Origin: Moringa oleifera
Lineage: Eukaryota > Streptophyta > Magnoliopsida > Brassicales > Moringaceae
Length of the DNA: 64,000 bases
Reading direction: 5' to 3'
Assembly (NCBI GenBank): GCA_021397835.1
Contig: JAJFZO010000889.1
Coordinates: forward strand, 372,001 to 436,000
Shown: in pieces, positions 11,640-24,397 of the stretch
Layout: each line of letters opens with the position of its first letter
Numbering within the stretch: the first letter of the stretch is position 1
Translations under genes and position numbers: made by a program
Notes under the pieces: model-generated
What the model was told of the DNA's origin: nothing
Databases searched by the model: none
What the model saw: only the letters and a program-made list of their open reading frames with translations

Positions 11640-14523
11640 AAAGCAAAAGTTTAGAGAAGTCGTCTTTTGAATCAATTGTGACATATCCTAAAGTCATTTT
11701 GTTCCACTTTGAAAAGGTTAGGGAGACTCCTAGTCACTAGTGACAGTGTCTAAGATGCTCCGGCATGCCTCAAACAAGTTGTAAAATTCATTGTTTAATG
11801 ATACACCAGAATAAGAGAGGCATATACCATATGAAAAATTAACTTTCTAAACTGTAAATAAAAGCTACAATTAAGTAACTTCATAATTAAACATCCTTAT
11901 TGTTCGGGCTAAGTCTCTATGGTATTCGCACCATTTGTTTTCTATGACACTTAAAAAGCCAAGTTTAGGACTTCTTTTCTTTTAACTTTTTAGACAAACA
12001 ATATATATCGTTCACTTTTGCAACTGATTGAAACTCCTAAAAATGTTTATCTATTTGGCATTAAAGTTTCAAATTCTGGTGAAACTTTTGGGAAAGGAAA
12101 TTTATGTGGAGGTGATCGGTTTGATTTTTTTTAGTTAAAATATTAATAATGTAATATATTTGTTTAATAAAAGACCCTACAAGGTGTTAACATTAATATA
12201 ATTCTGATATTAGGACCCCCCCTCCCCCCCAATAAAAAAATGCTTAATTTAATTATCAAATACGTCTTGCATTAATATAAACTATCAAAACTTGTAAAAT
12301 TAAACATAAAAGATAAAAACAAATTAAAATATAAGAATTTACAAAGTTGGGTAATTTACCTACATCAACTGAAAGAAACAACTGAAATTTCACTAGGACG
12401 AAATGATTTACTGTATACCCTTTCATCTCACTTAAATTAAATATCCTTAATTTAAGCACATTACAATAAATTATTAATTTTTTTAAAGACATCTTACATC
12501 CCAAATTAAGTTAAGACGTCAAATGCTTCTTAGTCGTTTCAATAAAGTATATATTTTCTGTTTAATGCCTTTTAAGATGCTTAATCGTTAAGTTTATAGG
12601 CCAAAAAAAAGAAAAAAAAGCTAAACAACCCCACTGACATGAAAAAAACTGATAAATTGAAGTGACAATTAGTGGTAAACACATTGACATTTTATTCACC
12701 TAACTCATTTTTTAAATCTTGACTAACTTAGACATCAATTTTTTTTTTCTTGGACAAGTTTAATTTCCTTTAAAATCAATCAAAATTATTCAAAAGTAGG
12801 ACTCTCATTACTTATTCTTTTTTTGAAATGTTTAGGACATTAATTCATTTATTTACCATCTTTAATTAAGCTTTCTCATGAAATTACAAAATAATAAAAT
12901 GAGTTATAAAAGTTGTAACTTATTTGTGTCAAATAAATATAATAACATATAAATTATTACAATATGTCAAAGATAAACTATAGGCATGAATAAAAGAATA
13001 TGTAATAGGTATCAACTTTACTTTTGTTAGACTAGAAATGATATATATTTAGGGCAGATATGAAGCACCTAATTAGATATTAGTGCACTATTCTTCAATG
13101 ATGTTTCTTAACATATATAGATGCTGAAATATACCCAAAAAATTGTGTCAAATCTCACGGATATTGGATATGTAGTAGAAAATCTATAAAGTTTACCTTT
13201 AAATTTATGATCAAAGTGGTAACATAAAAAAAAAAAAAAAAAGTTAAAAAGAACAAGAAAAGTATATATGTTGATGCTACTTGGATGGAAAAGCTTTAAC
13301 TTTGTTTGGAACATCCAATTGGCAACCCTGAAGGAAAGTACTTTGTCTGCAGAACAGATGGTTTTGGAGTTCTATATACAGATACATTAAAAAAATGAGT
13401 ATTTTGTACTTTGTTTCCGCTAATTAGAGAGTAAAGTTCAACCTTTTATATCTACTTGACAAGTTCTATATTACCAAGATTTTTCCCAAGATCTGGTGGA
13501 TAATGTTGGTTTAATCCAGAGCCACACGTAACTTGGACTGTGATCATTCCACTTGATCATTCTCACTGAATTGCTCAGGAAAAGAACAGAAGAAGGTAAC
13601 TAAGAGGACCATGGGTGTAAACTGTGCCTGCTGTGTAGTCACATATAAAGGCACTATCATTATCATATGATAAAGAAGAAATTAAGAAGAGTTACCATAA
13701 ACAATGCTTTAAGCATGCATAGACAAGATGCAAGTTGAAGATTTGCTAATCTGCCTAATTCTGTGGCATATATGTACTCATTTTAAAATTTGTTTGAGGT
13801 TTTGAGACAGTGACCCGACCCAATATACGTGGAAGCTACATCTAAATTTGCTAATTCAAATTAACGTGGGCATGATTTAAAGCCTATGAGAAATCATAAA
13901 TGCATAAGGAAAAGATTTGGGAAAGATTGATTGGCTTGTACAAGTGATGTTGACTTGCAAGCACAAATTAAGAAACAAAAGATATTATGTTTTAAGTAAA
14001 CTCTATGATACTTAAATTACGGAGGTGATTAATTGATAGAACTAAAGTAAGTTGAAAGTGGCTTAAAAGAGTGATTACTTAATTGGGATACTTTTACGGA
14101 GAGGATCCTGATCTTCCCAATTAGTTAGTCATGTTGGCCCTTAATGGGTTTCAACTGGCTCTTAATTTGCAATGGGAACATAATGATACTGTGTAATTGA
14201 TTATTAGTGTGTTCTTAGTTCAATATGCCAAGTGTCAACAGGCCCAGTACAACATTTTCCCTTAGTGATAGTATTTAATTTCATTAGTGACAAAGAAAAC
14301 GGAACTCATGGATTGAAAGCAAAAATGGGTGTGATAAAAATGAAGAAAAACAAAAAGTGAGTCAAGTGTAGCTAAGATTTGGGGCATGTCGTGGACAGTC
14401 CAAAATACTATGCAAGTTGGGAACTTTATTTTATTTTTTTTTGGACAGAGCGTAGAAAAGCCTACTTGGATCAACTTCGAGATGTTAACATCAACACATA
14501 TAGGAGAAATTTATCTGAGACGG
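11640..14523 (+). repeat. Upstream flank of ATL gene 1, paralogous to that of gene 2
   Basis: At least two blocks match the flank of gene 2 in the same order. Block 11690-11880 pairs with 22850-23040 (shared gattcctagtcac-type and gaataagagaggcat/gaataagagaggacat segments). Block 13470-14460 pairs with 23240-24330 (shared aactgtgcctgc, gataaagaagaaa and ggggcatgtc.tggacagtc). The interval 11890-13450 between them shows no match, no gene and several homopolymer runs, including a C-rich tract near 12215-12230. Confidence 0.6.
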
Positions 14524-14532
14524 GCTTAGTGG
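14524..14532 (+). promoter_or_regulatory. Conserved AGTGG-centred promoter element, gene 1
   Basis: gcttagtgg lies 255 bp before the ATG. Equivalent sites occur before all six ATL genes (gctcagtgg in genes 2, 5 and 6, gttcagtgg in gene 3, ggtcagtgg in gene 4). Function is inferred only from conservation. Confidence 0.4.
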
Positions 14533-14700
14533 AGAAGTACATTTTTTTTAGTAATATGCATCCAGACCAATAACACACATGTCACACACATACATAAGTA
14601 ACCCCATAACGAAGATCCACAGAATATTATGTTACTTTCAACTTTATGAAGTTGATTAAAATAGAATCGCACAAAAGGGAATTCATCATTCAACTTTCCC

Positions 14701-14707
14701 TATATAT
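14701..14707 (+). promoter_or_regulatory. TATA box, ATL gene 1
   Basis: tatatataa follows a pyrimidine-rich ctttccc and sits 78 bp before the ATG. Position and context match the TATA boxes of the other five genes. Confidence 0.6.
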
Positions 14708-14716
14708 AATTCCAAG

Positions 14717-14758
14717 ATGCAAAGGCCCTATGAACCCTACCAAGAAGGTCTTATCTGA
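14717..14758 (+). other. Possible 13-codon upstream ORF, gene 1
   Basis: ATG at 14717 opens a frame [13 protein letters not shown] ending in TGA. A near-identical one sits at the same place before gene 2. It starts only about 16 bp after the TATA box, so it may lie upstream of the transcription start and never be in the mRNA. Confidence 0.25.
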
Positions 14759-14778
14759 GCCGTTCAAGCTTTCTAAAC

Positions 14779-15420
14779 ATGCCTTTTACATCAACACAGC
14801 TCTTCCCTCAACTTCTTGGGAGCTTCCACTCAAGAAAATTGCTGTTACACAGTCCTCTTAACAATCAATCAGAAAGGTCTCCTCCTCCTCCTTACAATGG
14901 CCATAATAGCATTGACGGGGATGTTGTTATGGTCTTCTCAGTCCTGTTGTGTGCTCTAGTTTGCTCACTTGGGTTAAATTCTCTAGTCAGGTGTATGCTA
15001 AGGTGCTCTAGGACAGTGTCCTCCGCGTCCAGTGGGAGCCTCCCAGCTAGATTTGTCAATACAGGAGTCAAGCAAAAAGACCTGAAGACTTTCCCAGTAG
15101 TCGAGTACTCAACACAGACGAAATTACCAGGCTTGGACACGGACTGTGTCATATGCCTCTCCGAGTTTGAACTTGGTGAGCGTCTGCGGCTCCTGCCCAA
15201 GTGCAACCATGGATTCCACGTTGCTTGCATCGACAAGTGGCTTAAATCCCATTCTTCTTGCCCAAAATGCAGACACTGTCTCATAGACAAACGCAAGAAG
15301 ATGGCGAAATGCGGTCAGGTTAGTTCATCAGAACCATCTATGCCGGTGCAAGAAACCATTGTCAGTGTTGCTCCACTAGAGCCTGAAGGTCCGATTCGTG
15401 ATTATCGAGTTAGTAGCTGA
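14779..15420 (+). CDS. ATL: ATL-family RING-H2 finger E3 ubiquitin ligase, gene 1
   Basis: An intact single-exon gene of 213 codons. The product should transfer ubiquitin from an E2 to membrane-associated targets. Residues 1-47 are a short, Ser- and Pro-rich N-terminus with the cluster motif SRKLLL (18-23). Residues 48-70 form one transmembrane helix ([20 protein letters not shown]). The ATL hallmark GLD is at 118-120. The RING-H2 follows with zinc ligands C123, C126, C142, H144, H147, C150, C161 and C164 in C3H2C3 spacing. The C-terminus ends with the conserved block APLEPEG (198-204). The start is chosen because the next in-frame Met is internal to the helix and because the upstream TATA spacing matches the paralogues. 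The closest relative is gene 2, with the same length and motif positions. Family knowledge: ATL75-ATL78 type. Substrate unknown. Confidence 0.95.
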   Translation: MPFTSTQLFPQLLGSFHSRKLLLHSPLNNQSERSPPPPYNGHNSIDGDVVMVFSVLLCALVCSLGLNSLVRCMLRCSRTVSSASSGSLPARFVNTGVKQKDLKTFPVVEYSTQTKLPGLDTDCVICLSEFELGERLRLLPKCNHGFHVACIDKWLKSHSSCPKCRHCLIDKRKKMAKCGQVSSSEPSMPVQETIVSVAPLEPEGPIRDYRVSS

Positions 15421-16330
15421 GTATATGCTGCTGTTTGGCCATCATGGTCAAGGAGAATTTTGCTGCAGGTTGTTCCAAAATTCTAGTTGGAGTTCGTTGC
15501 AGTCTCAAGGATGTTGCTCTTAGTCTAAGGCCTCTCGCGAGGTTATCTTTCCCAAGGAAAGAGAACTTAGCACGAGAAGAAAAGATAGCTTTTCGTGTTT
15601 CCATGACCTCTTGTCAATCGAAATGAGGTGACCCAAGGTAGCTGTTAAGTAAACGAGATCCCATATCTTGACGAGGCTCTCATATGAGATGGCTTACAGC
15701 AAAAACAAGGGAGATGGCTTAAAGCAATAACAAGGGATATTGCGGCTTACTGCGAAGAAAAGGAAGGATGTTGTTTTTTCTTAATGAAATGGCAAGAACC
15801 AAAGCAGATCCAACATCAAAGTAGAATCTCAATGAAATTCCCCTGAATCTCCGAAAGCATGGATCACAGTCCTAGGATACAAAACCAAGCCTTAAATATT
15901 GCGTGATTCAACAATTTGGTAACACAACAGCTTCTTCACTTGGCTTAGTACATACATCTGAGTGTCAGAAGAAGGCGTATAGTGGAATTTTCATCTGATT
16001 GATGGAGCTGTATTACCCACACATGACTTTAAAGCCTCATGATTATTTACAAAATTACAGGTTATTGATATCTAAGTTGATTGTGCCAGCCTGCTTGCGA
16101 GACAACAGATCTCTGAATTCCATTATTAGTTTAATTGTCAAATCTGGAGACGTAAATAATTGGAATTGATGCTATGAATTTGGTACTGAGATATACTATA
16201 GTTAATTTAGACTTGGTACCCGGAGAGGGAAGATAGTGCTTAAAAAAAAAAAAAAACCAGGATTAATAAGTTGCTTTGCTTGCCGCTGTAGTGTGTATAG
16301 AATTTGACAGGTGGTAGTGCTTTCCGCTTC
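15421..16330 (+). repeat. Downstream flank of ATL gene 1
   Basis: The first part (15421-15760) is paralogous to the gene 2 flank (25297-25620), sharing catggtcaaggagaattttg and the gagatcccatat block. It probably contains the 3' UTR. The part from 15985 on matches the orphan flank at 10840-11510. Confidence 0.55.
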
Positions 16331-18499
16331 ACTCTGTCACGTTTCCAAATCTTTTAGATTCATCATTTAATACTTTCAATCAAATTAAGAAAATGACAGT
16401 AACTTTTGTTAGATTTTGAATTAAATGGATTTACTCATAGAAAAAGAAAAGAGAAGCAGTTATCACAATTTTGGGATCAAAATCATCCAAAAGCACATCT
16501 CGGGGAACGACCATTCATGGGCAATATATATATATATATATATTGGTGCTTAAGAAATTGGTTTGCAAAAAATATCTTAAGTTAATAAAGAGATTGTTTC
16601 TTTTTTTTTTTTATAGAGGAATATATTCTGACATAAATCACACAAATTCTTTCTATATCGTTCTGTTGCTCCATTGACTTAATTTTTAAATAAAAAATTA
16701 TTTAAAACTCTAAAAAATTCTCTTTCTTTTCGTTTTTACTTTTAATTTAAAACGTATCTAAAAAATAGTTAAATTAGAAATTGTTTCCAATTATTATAAT
16801 AAAATTAAGTATATTTTTATTGTTAAAATACTTAAAAATAACTTAATAAATTTTAAAATCTGTTTTGAGTCAACTTCTCAATTTAAATAACTAAGGATTT
16901 ACATACTATTTTTAATAATTTTTTCTAAATTTTTATTGTAAAAATTATAAAAAATATATTTTTTGTACTCAAAAAATTTTAAATTTTTTTATAGTAGTAG
17001 CTTGAATTTTTTTTTGCATTTATAAAAAAAATTTTGAGTCATAATTTATAGTACAAAACCTCAATTTGAATATTTTCAATTTATAAAATTTTCGACAAGG
17101 TTCAATTTGATTATTTTTCATCAATTAGGATTTATTTGTAGATGTTTTAAAAAGCAAGGCAAGATTGACAAAGAGAGTATTATTTAAGATTTTTAAATGA
17201 CATTTCTCATTAAAAAACAAAAGGTAGTACTTCTTCCTTCCTCAATTCACCAAATCAAAACCTCCTTTTAAAAGCTTCTTCTTCTTCTTCTTCTTCTTCT
17301 TTTTCCTAGTGTGTTCTCTTTATTGACATGCTTCCTTTCTATAGCAATTGATAACTGAACTTTAAATCATCATAATCTCCAATGATTTGCACCAGCAATT
17401 CTTAATCAACTGACACTTTTTGCAAACCCATAAAAGGTATACTATTAAAATTTCTTTTTTGTTCATTTATTACCCTTATTACAAGATAATGAGTATAAGG
17501 TTAGGGTTTAATAAGCATAAAATATTAGTATTTCTTTAAAATTTGGGCTTATGGATAATATTTACAACATGTGGCTTTATCAATAAATGTTAGGATTAAT
17601 TACATAATCTATTACATGTTTTAATACTAGCTTATAGAATACCAATGTATAAATGATATAGACCAACGGTATAAAAGCCCATGACTCATTTATATTATTT
17701 ATGATGGGCTGATAACATAATTAGGTATATAAAGATGAAAATATGGTTATGATCCCCAATAGGGTAGTGGGAGGGAGTTGTAATAAGTTAAAAGAAGACA
17801 AAAAGGTAACTTGTTGCTATTTATCCCATCAAGAAGAATATAATATGCGGTATCTTTCCCTATACCTTTGGAAGACTAATCAACCACATTGACAATGGTT
17901 ACAATCATAATATCAGGTAAGGTTTCTATTCTTAAGTTATATCCTTCATGATCTATATGATTTAAATATATGAACATGTCATTTGAAATTTATCTATCGT
18001 TTTCTTATAGTAGAGATTAACATGCTCATGTTAACTAAAAACCTTAGGACTTTCTTAATAAAATCCTTTGAAGCTGGGTTAGAGTTAAAAACTAACCTAT
18101 AATAAGTTTGATCCCGGAAGTGAATGTTATGGCAGATATTCCATGTGAACATAGTGTAGCAAAGCTACTGATCATTATGTAACTTGAATTCATAGGAATG
18201 GTCCTCCGCTCCTAGGATTCCCCCTCATGAACCTTCAAAAACCTTTTATCTATTCTTAAATTTTAATATTTTAACTTCAATTTTTTTTTTTTGTTTGGTC
18301 TAAGCATTTCAGCATAGTTTTAAGCTAGGTAGACTCTTTTTTCAAGAATAATAATGGGAAGTCCCTTAGATGGATGTTCTAAGTTTACCTTGTTGAAGCA
18401 AAACTCTTAAGCACATTTTGTAATTGTATCTCGATGATATGCTTATAGTATTTTTATTTTAAAATTGTTCCTCATTTTGGGAAGACTTTTTTGCACTTT
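16331..18499. other. AT-rich intergenic DNA
   Basis: No gene or element recognised. It contains a short (TA)n near 16527, long A/T-only stretches (16680-17130) and a (CTT)n run at 17275-17301. Confidence 0.5.
17275..17301. repeat. (CTT)n microsatellite
   Basis: Nine near-perfect CTT units. Confidence 0.9.
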
Positions 18500-18990
18500 T
18501 CTGAAAAGATCGTAGCAGATTCTTTCCTAGTCATAAGGGTAGATTCTCCTTAGAAAGAGTGTTAAAAATACAAAATGAGATACTAAAGAGTTTACTTTTA
18601 CTAGAAAAATAAGATTTTAACATCTTAATATTCACTCATACCCTTAGGCAAACTCTTCCTTACTCATTTCTGGAAACTTCAAACTCTTCCCTAATCGTAA
18701 GGTAGACTTTCCCTAGAAAGAATGCCAAAAATGCAAAATATATGACTTAACACTCTACTTTTCACTTCTAAGAGGTCATGTAATAGATTTTCCCTTAGAA
18801 ACCCAATTTTTTCCTCTTAAGAAGATTCTCCCTTAATCTTCTTTATAAATCCCACGCTGTTCCTAATCACAAGATAAACTCTCACCGGATTAGTGTCAAA
18901 AATTACAAAATAAGAATCTTGACACTCTACATTTCATTTCTAAGAGGTCACCCACTAGATTTTTCCTTAGGCACTCAGTTTCTTCCTTGT

Positions 18991-19316
18991 CCGAATCCAT
19001 TTACAAAGTCTTCTCGAGAATGATGTTGTTGTCTTTCAAATCATAAGGTGATACTATCACTTTTGCTATAGATTTGCAGTAAGGGGAAAATTTAGATATT
19101 GGTACCTAGCATTCTAGTCTTTTAGTTTAGAAATCAACCTATCCTTGAGTCTTCCGAATCCATTTGCAAAGTCTTCTCGAGAATGATGTTGTTGTTTTTC
19201 AAATCATAAAGTGATACTATCACTTTTGATATAAATTTGTAGTAAGGGAAAAATTTAGATATCGATACCTAGCATTCTAGTCTTTTAGTTTAGAAATCAG
19301 CCTATCCTTGAGCCTA
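18991..19316. repeat. 163-bp tandem direct duplication
   Basis: Two copies, 18991-19153 and 19154-19316, begin ccgaatccattt and end cctatccttgag, with roughly a dozen differences. They lie within LINE-derived sequence. More diverged, similar-looking blocks precede them (about 18510-18990, each with a cctagtcataagg-like and aagaggtca-like segment). Confidence 0.9.
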
Positions 19317-19364
19317 TGGAATTCTCTATTTTTGTACCTGCTTATGAGAAGCAAATATCCAAGG

Positions 19365-19456
19365 TATTTTATTTTTTCTAGTGGTTTAGATACATTTAGA
19401 GAATACTTAATATTTTATTTTTTCTAGTGGTTTAGATACATTCAGAGAATATTTGA
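19365..19456. repeat. 46-bp tandem direct duplication
   Basis: tattttattttttctagtgg begins both copies (19365 and 19411), which differ at only a few positions. Confidence 0.9.
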
Positions 19457-19780
19457 TTCTTTTTACACTTCTGTACTTGTTTTGGAGCTAAAAATAATGC
19501 TTGACTTATTAAACTTAATCAATTGGCCCGAAATAAAGCCATACCTCTAAAGGGTTGCCATCATAGCATCACAATCTGACTTTATTGCATTAAAGAAAAA
19601 GATGCTATCATTTGCAAAGAACAAACATCAAATTTTTAGACTTTGTCTTGTAGTTAATGCCCCATCAATCTAACCTTCCTGTTCTGCCTGCTGGAGCAAT
19701 TCTGCACCAAAGATGAATAAATATAATAAGAGTGGATCTTCTTGGTACAAACCTCTGAAGGATGCTTTAAAACATTATTC

Positions 19781-20283
19781 AACTAATTAAATATGACGTT
19801 GAAACCTTGAAGCTGAAAGTACCAACATCAAAACACTTATTGTGATATCAATTGAAAGGCATATTGTAGTATCAATTTGACAACTTTAATATGTCAATAT
19901 TAAGTAAAAAGATTTGACGCTTTCATACGTCAAAAATAAAAGGATTCACATTTAAATTTATTTACACTTTTTATATTCCCCAATGATGAATGTCATTACA
20001 TACCCTTTTGGTTTTTTTTTTATTATATTGTTAGATGCATAGTAGGAAAAAAGAGACTTAAAAAATGTGACTTGGCTCTTGCAGAAGCTGAATTTACCTC
20101 AACAAGTTATGGAATTGATCTATTGAAGAGCAACAATTTGTTATTGTATACACTAAAGTGCCTAACTAGCACACATAATGGACCACCAAATCAAGAAGCA
20201 AAATAAATAACTGGATATTACTATTTTAGCAAACTTATCAATAGGTCAAGTAAAGATTTGGAAGAAGGTAAGCCTAAATATAA
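19781..20283. other. Short unassigned stretch, possible copia 3' trace
   Basis: No gene. The part 20080-20240 reads weakly on the plus strand like the end of a copia RNase H region (for example ALAEAEFTSTSYGID), but it is too short and broken to assign. Confidence 0.3.
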
Positions 20284-20590
20284 TGTTAGTTTTTTGATGT
20301 GGATTTGTTGGGTTTTTGAGAGGCAAGGAAGAATAAGAACATATAACTTTTAAAACTTGGAATGATTGAAATTTCTTTGAATGACTTATTTTATTACATT
20401 GATGGAAGTCTTATTTGTAAGAGAAAACAAATAATCAAAATCTAAAATTGTATATCTAATTATCTTAAAATTTGAATTCAAAATTTGAAGTAAAAGATTA
20501 TTCTTATCTAAAATTCAAACTATTTGATAAAGTAAAAGAATAGGTCTTCTTTACAGTAGATAAGACAACAAATAAGGTATCTTGCTAATA
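20284..20590 (-). repeat. 3' LTR of the deleted copia element
   Basis: It aligns along its length with 22431-22724. On the minus strand it begins TATTAGCAAG against TGTTAGCAAG in the partner, so the terminal TG is mutated here. Confidence 0.85.
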
Positions 20591-22430
20591 CTCCTCCTTA
20601 CTGTTTTTACTACATATATTAAATTTTGAAAGTAATTTTATTAGGATGTTATCATTTTTTATTTTTTGTCTTATCGTAGATTTGACTGTATTTCTCTTCT
20701 TCTTTGTACTTCTTTTTGGAGTGATCTTGGAATACTTTGACATTTTGCCACCTTGATTTATGATCATATTCAAATAGAGATTTTTACTACAAAGTCTTTA
20801 TTGGTGTTCTCATTAATCCTTTGATATATATGTGAAGTAGCTACAATTTTTGTTTAACTCTCCAAGCTTTATTTTGTTGAAAAGGAAGCTTGATTTGCTT
20901 CCCATATTGAAAACTAGTATCTTTCGCAAACTCCTCCTTTAATTTAGATAAGTCTTCTCTAAGATTATTCTTTTTCATAAAAGGTAAGGCTTTATGATGA
21001 GAGTGCCCTGCATTGTTATCTTCTTTGTGTACTACAGCTTGCTTCTCTCCTATCATACTCAAGGTAAATTTTTTATCTTTTATTAGAATTTTAAATATAT
21101 CTTTACCTTGAGCATCAATAATTAGATAATGATTATATTCAAATAGTATCCAATATCCTTTTACAAGAGCTGACCAACACTCAAAAGATTTTGATTAATT
21201 TCAAGAACATATAAAACATTGAAAATTAATTTGAAACCTATACGACCATTGACTGTCATTGTTCCTTTGCCTTTTACTGCAAGATATGCTCCATTCCCAA
21301 TTTTGACTTTGAAAATAGTAGTTTTGTCAAGATTTTTGAAGAGTTCTTGCTCATAAGTCATGTGGTTGGTGCAACCACTATCTATAAGCTAGCTTTCTGG
21401 GGAGTTACTGGTAGCAAAGCATGATGCCATAAATAGTTGCTCCTCTTGAGGTTGTTCAATAGCGTTCTTCGCTTCTTTTTATTATTGTTAGGATTGGCAA
21501 ATTTCTCCACACGTCCTAATTAATCACACTTATGATGTCTTGCATCTGGTCTCCACTAATACTTATTTTCTACATCATTGATTTTTTTGCAATAGGAACA
21601 ATGTGGAAAGACTTGACCATTTTTGTTGTTTTTACCACCATTACTGTTATGTAATTTGGCTTGAAAAGCACTTTTCACAAATCTTTCTTGCCTTATAAGC
21701 ATTTTCTATTCATGTGCCTATAGTGCATTCAATAGTTCTACTAAAGTAATACTTGATAGATCTTTAGTGTTATCCAAAGATAAGATTTTAACCTTAAATT
21801 TTTCAAGAATTATCACTAGGATCTTTTGAACAATTCTAAAATTAAAAAAAAAAAATCAGTACCAAGAAGTCTTACTTTGTTAACTATATCGAGAAGCTTG
21901 TTCAAATATTCCTTGATTGTTTCTAATTCCTTTATCTTTTGCATCTCAAATTCTCTGATCAAATTCAACACTTTCATTCCTTTGATCTTTTTCATTTTCT
22001 TTGTATTCTTGCTTCAAAAAATCTTAAAATTTTTTGGCTGTTTTCAATGTCATATTTTGATAAATATGGTGGATGAGGTAACTGAAAATAATAAAAATAA
22101 TATTTTTTTTTTGCTTTTAATTTTCTTTGCTTCCTTTCCTTTTGGTTCTTGATTTATGCAACAATTGGATTGTCTAGCAATTTTGAAACTTTGTATGCTT
22201 GTTGAACAACTTTTTACAGATCATTTGCATCAAGGTAGGTTTCCTTTCTAATAACCCACATCTGATAGTTTGCTCCATCAAACACTAGAGGTACAATTGT
22301 TATGAATGAATTTTTTGAATTTATTGTGTATAAGTTTTTGTTTTTGGGATATGGATAGGAAGTGTTTAGAGATTTTTTTGAGCTTTTTCAATCTCATAAG
22401 TCCCTCAAGATAGTAACTTTGATACCACTT

Positions 22431-22724
22431 TGTTGGTTTTTTGATGTGAATTTATTGAATTTTTGGGAGGAAATGATAAGAATAACTCTTGAAACTTGAA
22501 ATGATTACAATTGCTTTGAATGATTTACTTTGTTACATTGATGGAGGTTTTATTTGTAAGAAAAAATAAATAATCAAAATATAAAATTATACTTATCTAA
22601 ATATTTTAATATCTGAATTCAAAATTTAAAATAAAATATTATTTTTATCTAAAATTTAAATTATTTAATAAAATAAAAGTGTAAGTCTTCTCTGCAATAG
22701 ATAAGACAACAAATCTTGCTAACA
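22431..22724 (-). repeat. 5' LTR of the deleted copia element
   Basis: The minus strand starts TGTTAGCAAG and the inner edge carries CCAACA just before the primer-binding site. The partner of 20284-20590, with many scattered differences, so the insertion is old. Confidence 0.85.
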
Positions 22725-22839
22725 TGTAAAGCTAAAATAGCATAAAAGAAAAAGTTTTAAAAAACTGGATATTACTTGATCCTCATGACTCATGAGAAGT
22801 TGCTTTAGATAAGTCCACTTGAATCAACTATGTGAAATA

Positions 22840-24388
22840 AATTAAGTCACTTTGTTCCCTTTTTAAAAAGATGAGAGATTCCTAGTCACCGATGACAATG
22901 CTCTAGGTTGCTGCAGCACAGACAGAACGAAGTCTAAAATTCATTAATAAATTAGAATAAGAGAGGACATAATGATGACTGTACTACTAAAGCATAACTT
23001 TCGAAATTGTAATAAAAGCAATAAATTAACTAGCTGGTGGATTAACTAACTTGTTAATTGCTCTGATAGGTCTAGGATATCACCAGGATTTTTTTTTTTT
23101 TTTTGGTCCTTGTTGTACTTGTTGCTCTTCATATACATATGCATAAAGAGATTTCTTTTTTGTTTCTTTAGGGTTTTTTCTTTATTACACATCAAAGCTT
23201 AAACATTTTAACCTTTAATATGATCCATTTGTCATTTTTATATGACCAAGATTTCTCCAAAGATTTGGTGCACATGTTGGTTTAGTTTAGAGCCACAAAT
23301 AATTTGGATTGTGACCAGTCCACTTGCATTGCTAAAGGATTATCACTGAATTTCTCAAAGAAAAGAGCAGGAAAAGGTATCTATCTAAAGGAGCCATCTT
23401 GGCATTAAACTGTGCCTGCAGGGACTGAGTATCAGATTATAGTGTCAAATCAATTATGCCTGCTGCATGGTAGCATATAAAAAACACTATGATAAAGAAG
23501 AAAATAAAAAGCTAATATAAACAATGCTTGCAGCACGCATCAATACATACAACTTGCAGATTCTGCTGATCTGCCTAACACATATCAGTTATATATATAT
23601 ATATATACACGTACTTTTTTAAAAACTTGTCTTGAAGGTTTTGAGACAGTGACCTAACTGATCACATCAGATTCTGAGTTTAGAACTAAATCATGATCTT
23701 GTTAATTCTAGTTTTTTTGGGCATGACTTGACAGCAATGAGAAAATCATAAATGCTTGTGATGTTGCAAAACTGATTGCAGAAAGGGAAACAAATTTAAA
23801 GGATTAATGGGCTTGTGACAAGAGAATGACTTGCAAGAGTTCAAAGAAAGAAATGATCACACCAGTGATATAATTAGGTGAACTCTCTCATACTTAAGTT
23901 AATTGTATAATTCTGAAAGTGATCTTGATGAAGTTCCAAAGTTGAAAATTGCTTAAAAGAGTTAAATTACATACTTTGATCTTCTTATAAAGGGAACCGT
24001 GATCTTCCTAATTAATGAGTCATTTTAGTCAGCTACTAATTGGTTGCCACCTTAATGGGACAAGCTATGACATTGTGGAATTGTTTACTGGTTAATATGT
24101 TCTTGAATCAATATGTCAAGTGCCAATAGACGTGTATATAGTACTAATGAGGTAACAAAGAAAACCATAGTAATTTGGAACTTATGGATTGAAAACAACA
24201 ACACGTGTGAAGAAAATGAAAGAAAAAACAAAAGCTGAGTCAAGCGTCACTCAGGTTTGGGGCATGTCATGGACAGTCAAAAACACAAGAAGTTGAAACT
24301 AGGAACTTTTTGGAAAGTGTAGAACAGCTTCCTTGGATCAACTTGAGATGTTAGCATCAACACAGAGTGGAGACATTCGTGGAAATAT
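22840..24388 (+). repeat. Upstream flank of ATL gene 2
   Basis: Paralogous to the gene 1 flank in several ordered blocks (22850-23040, 23240-23560, 24230-24330). It holds a (TA)n near 23591 and a T run near 23091. The deleted copia element sits immediately upstream, in the space between the duplicated units. No gene. Confidence 0.6.
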
Positions 24389-24397
24389 GCTCAGTGG
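24389..24397 (+). promoter_or_regulatory. Conserved AGTGG-centred promoter element, gene 2
   Basis: gctcagtgg lies 266 bp before the ATG and is followed by atctatgca, close to the atctacgcag that follows it in genes 3 and 5. Confidence 0.4.

Larger units (their letters stand above)
18500..19780 (-). mobile_element. Second LINE (non-LTR) RT remnant
   Basis: The minus strand from about 19760 to 19320 translates to a plant LINE reverse transcriptase core. GLYQEDPLLLYLFIFGAE matches the family GLRQGDPLSPYLFLLCAE. CLFFANDSIFFF is the FADD catalytic block with D changed to N. SGQLIKFNKSSIIFSS matches SGQxINxxKS, and KYLGYLLLISRYKNREF matches KYLGLPxxxGRSKxxxF. Stops interrupt it. Below 19320 the element continues as weakly matching sequence that includes the direct duplications listed separately. 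Confidence 0.75.
20284..22724 (-). mobile_element. Ty1/copia element with both LTRs, RT/RNase H deleted
   Basis: Two LTRs in direct orientation bound it (20284-20590 and 22431-22724). The minus strand has a primer-binding site TGGTATCAAAGT beside the right LTR (22416-22427) and a polypurine tract TAAGGAGGAG beside the left one (20591-20600). Inside are gag traces, the protease/pre-integrase frame (VKGKGTMTVNGRIG, NVLYVLEINQNLLSVGQLL, 21161-21361), and an integrase-binding segment (HSHHKALPFMKKNNL and FQYGKQIKLPFQQNKAWR, 20841-21062). Only 1.84 kb separates the LTRs, so the integrase catalytic core, RT and RNase H are missing. Flanks tataa and tgtaa look like a 5-bp target duplication with one change. 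Confidence 0.85.

Noticed and set aside
14892..15296. 134-codon minus-strand frame antisense to gene 1, with an equal-length counterpart at 24768-25172 antisense to gene 2
   Set aside because: Its conservation follows from conservation of the ATL sense codons. The antisense peptides show no domain and similar antisense frames are missing in genes 3-6.
18500..19320. Diverged repeats as a satellite or CRISPR-like array
   Set aside because: Only two clear units, no regular spacer, and LINE RT sequence continues into them.
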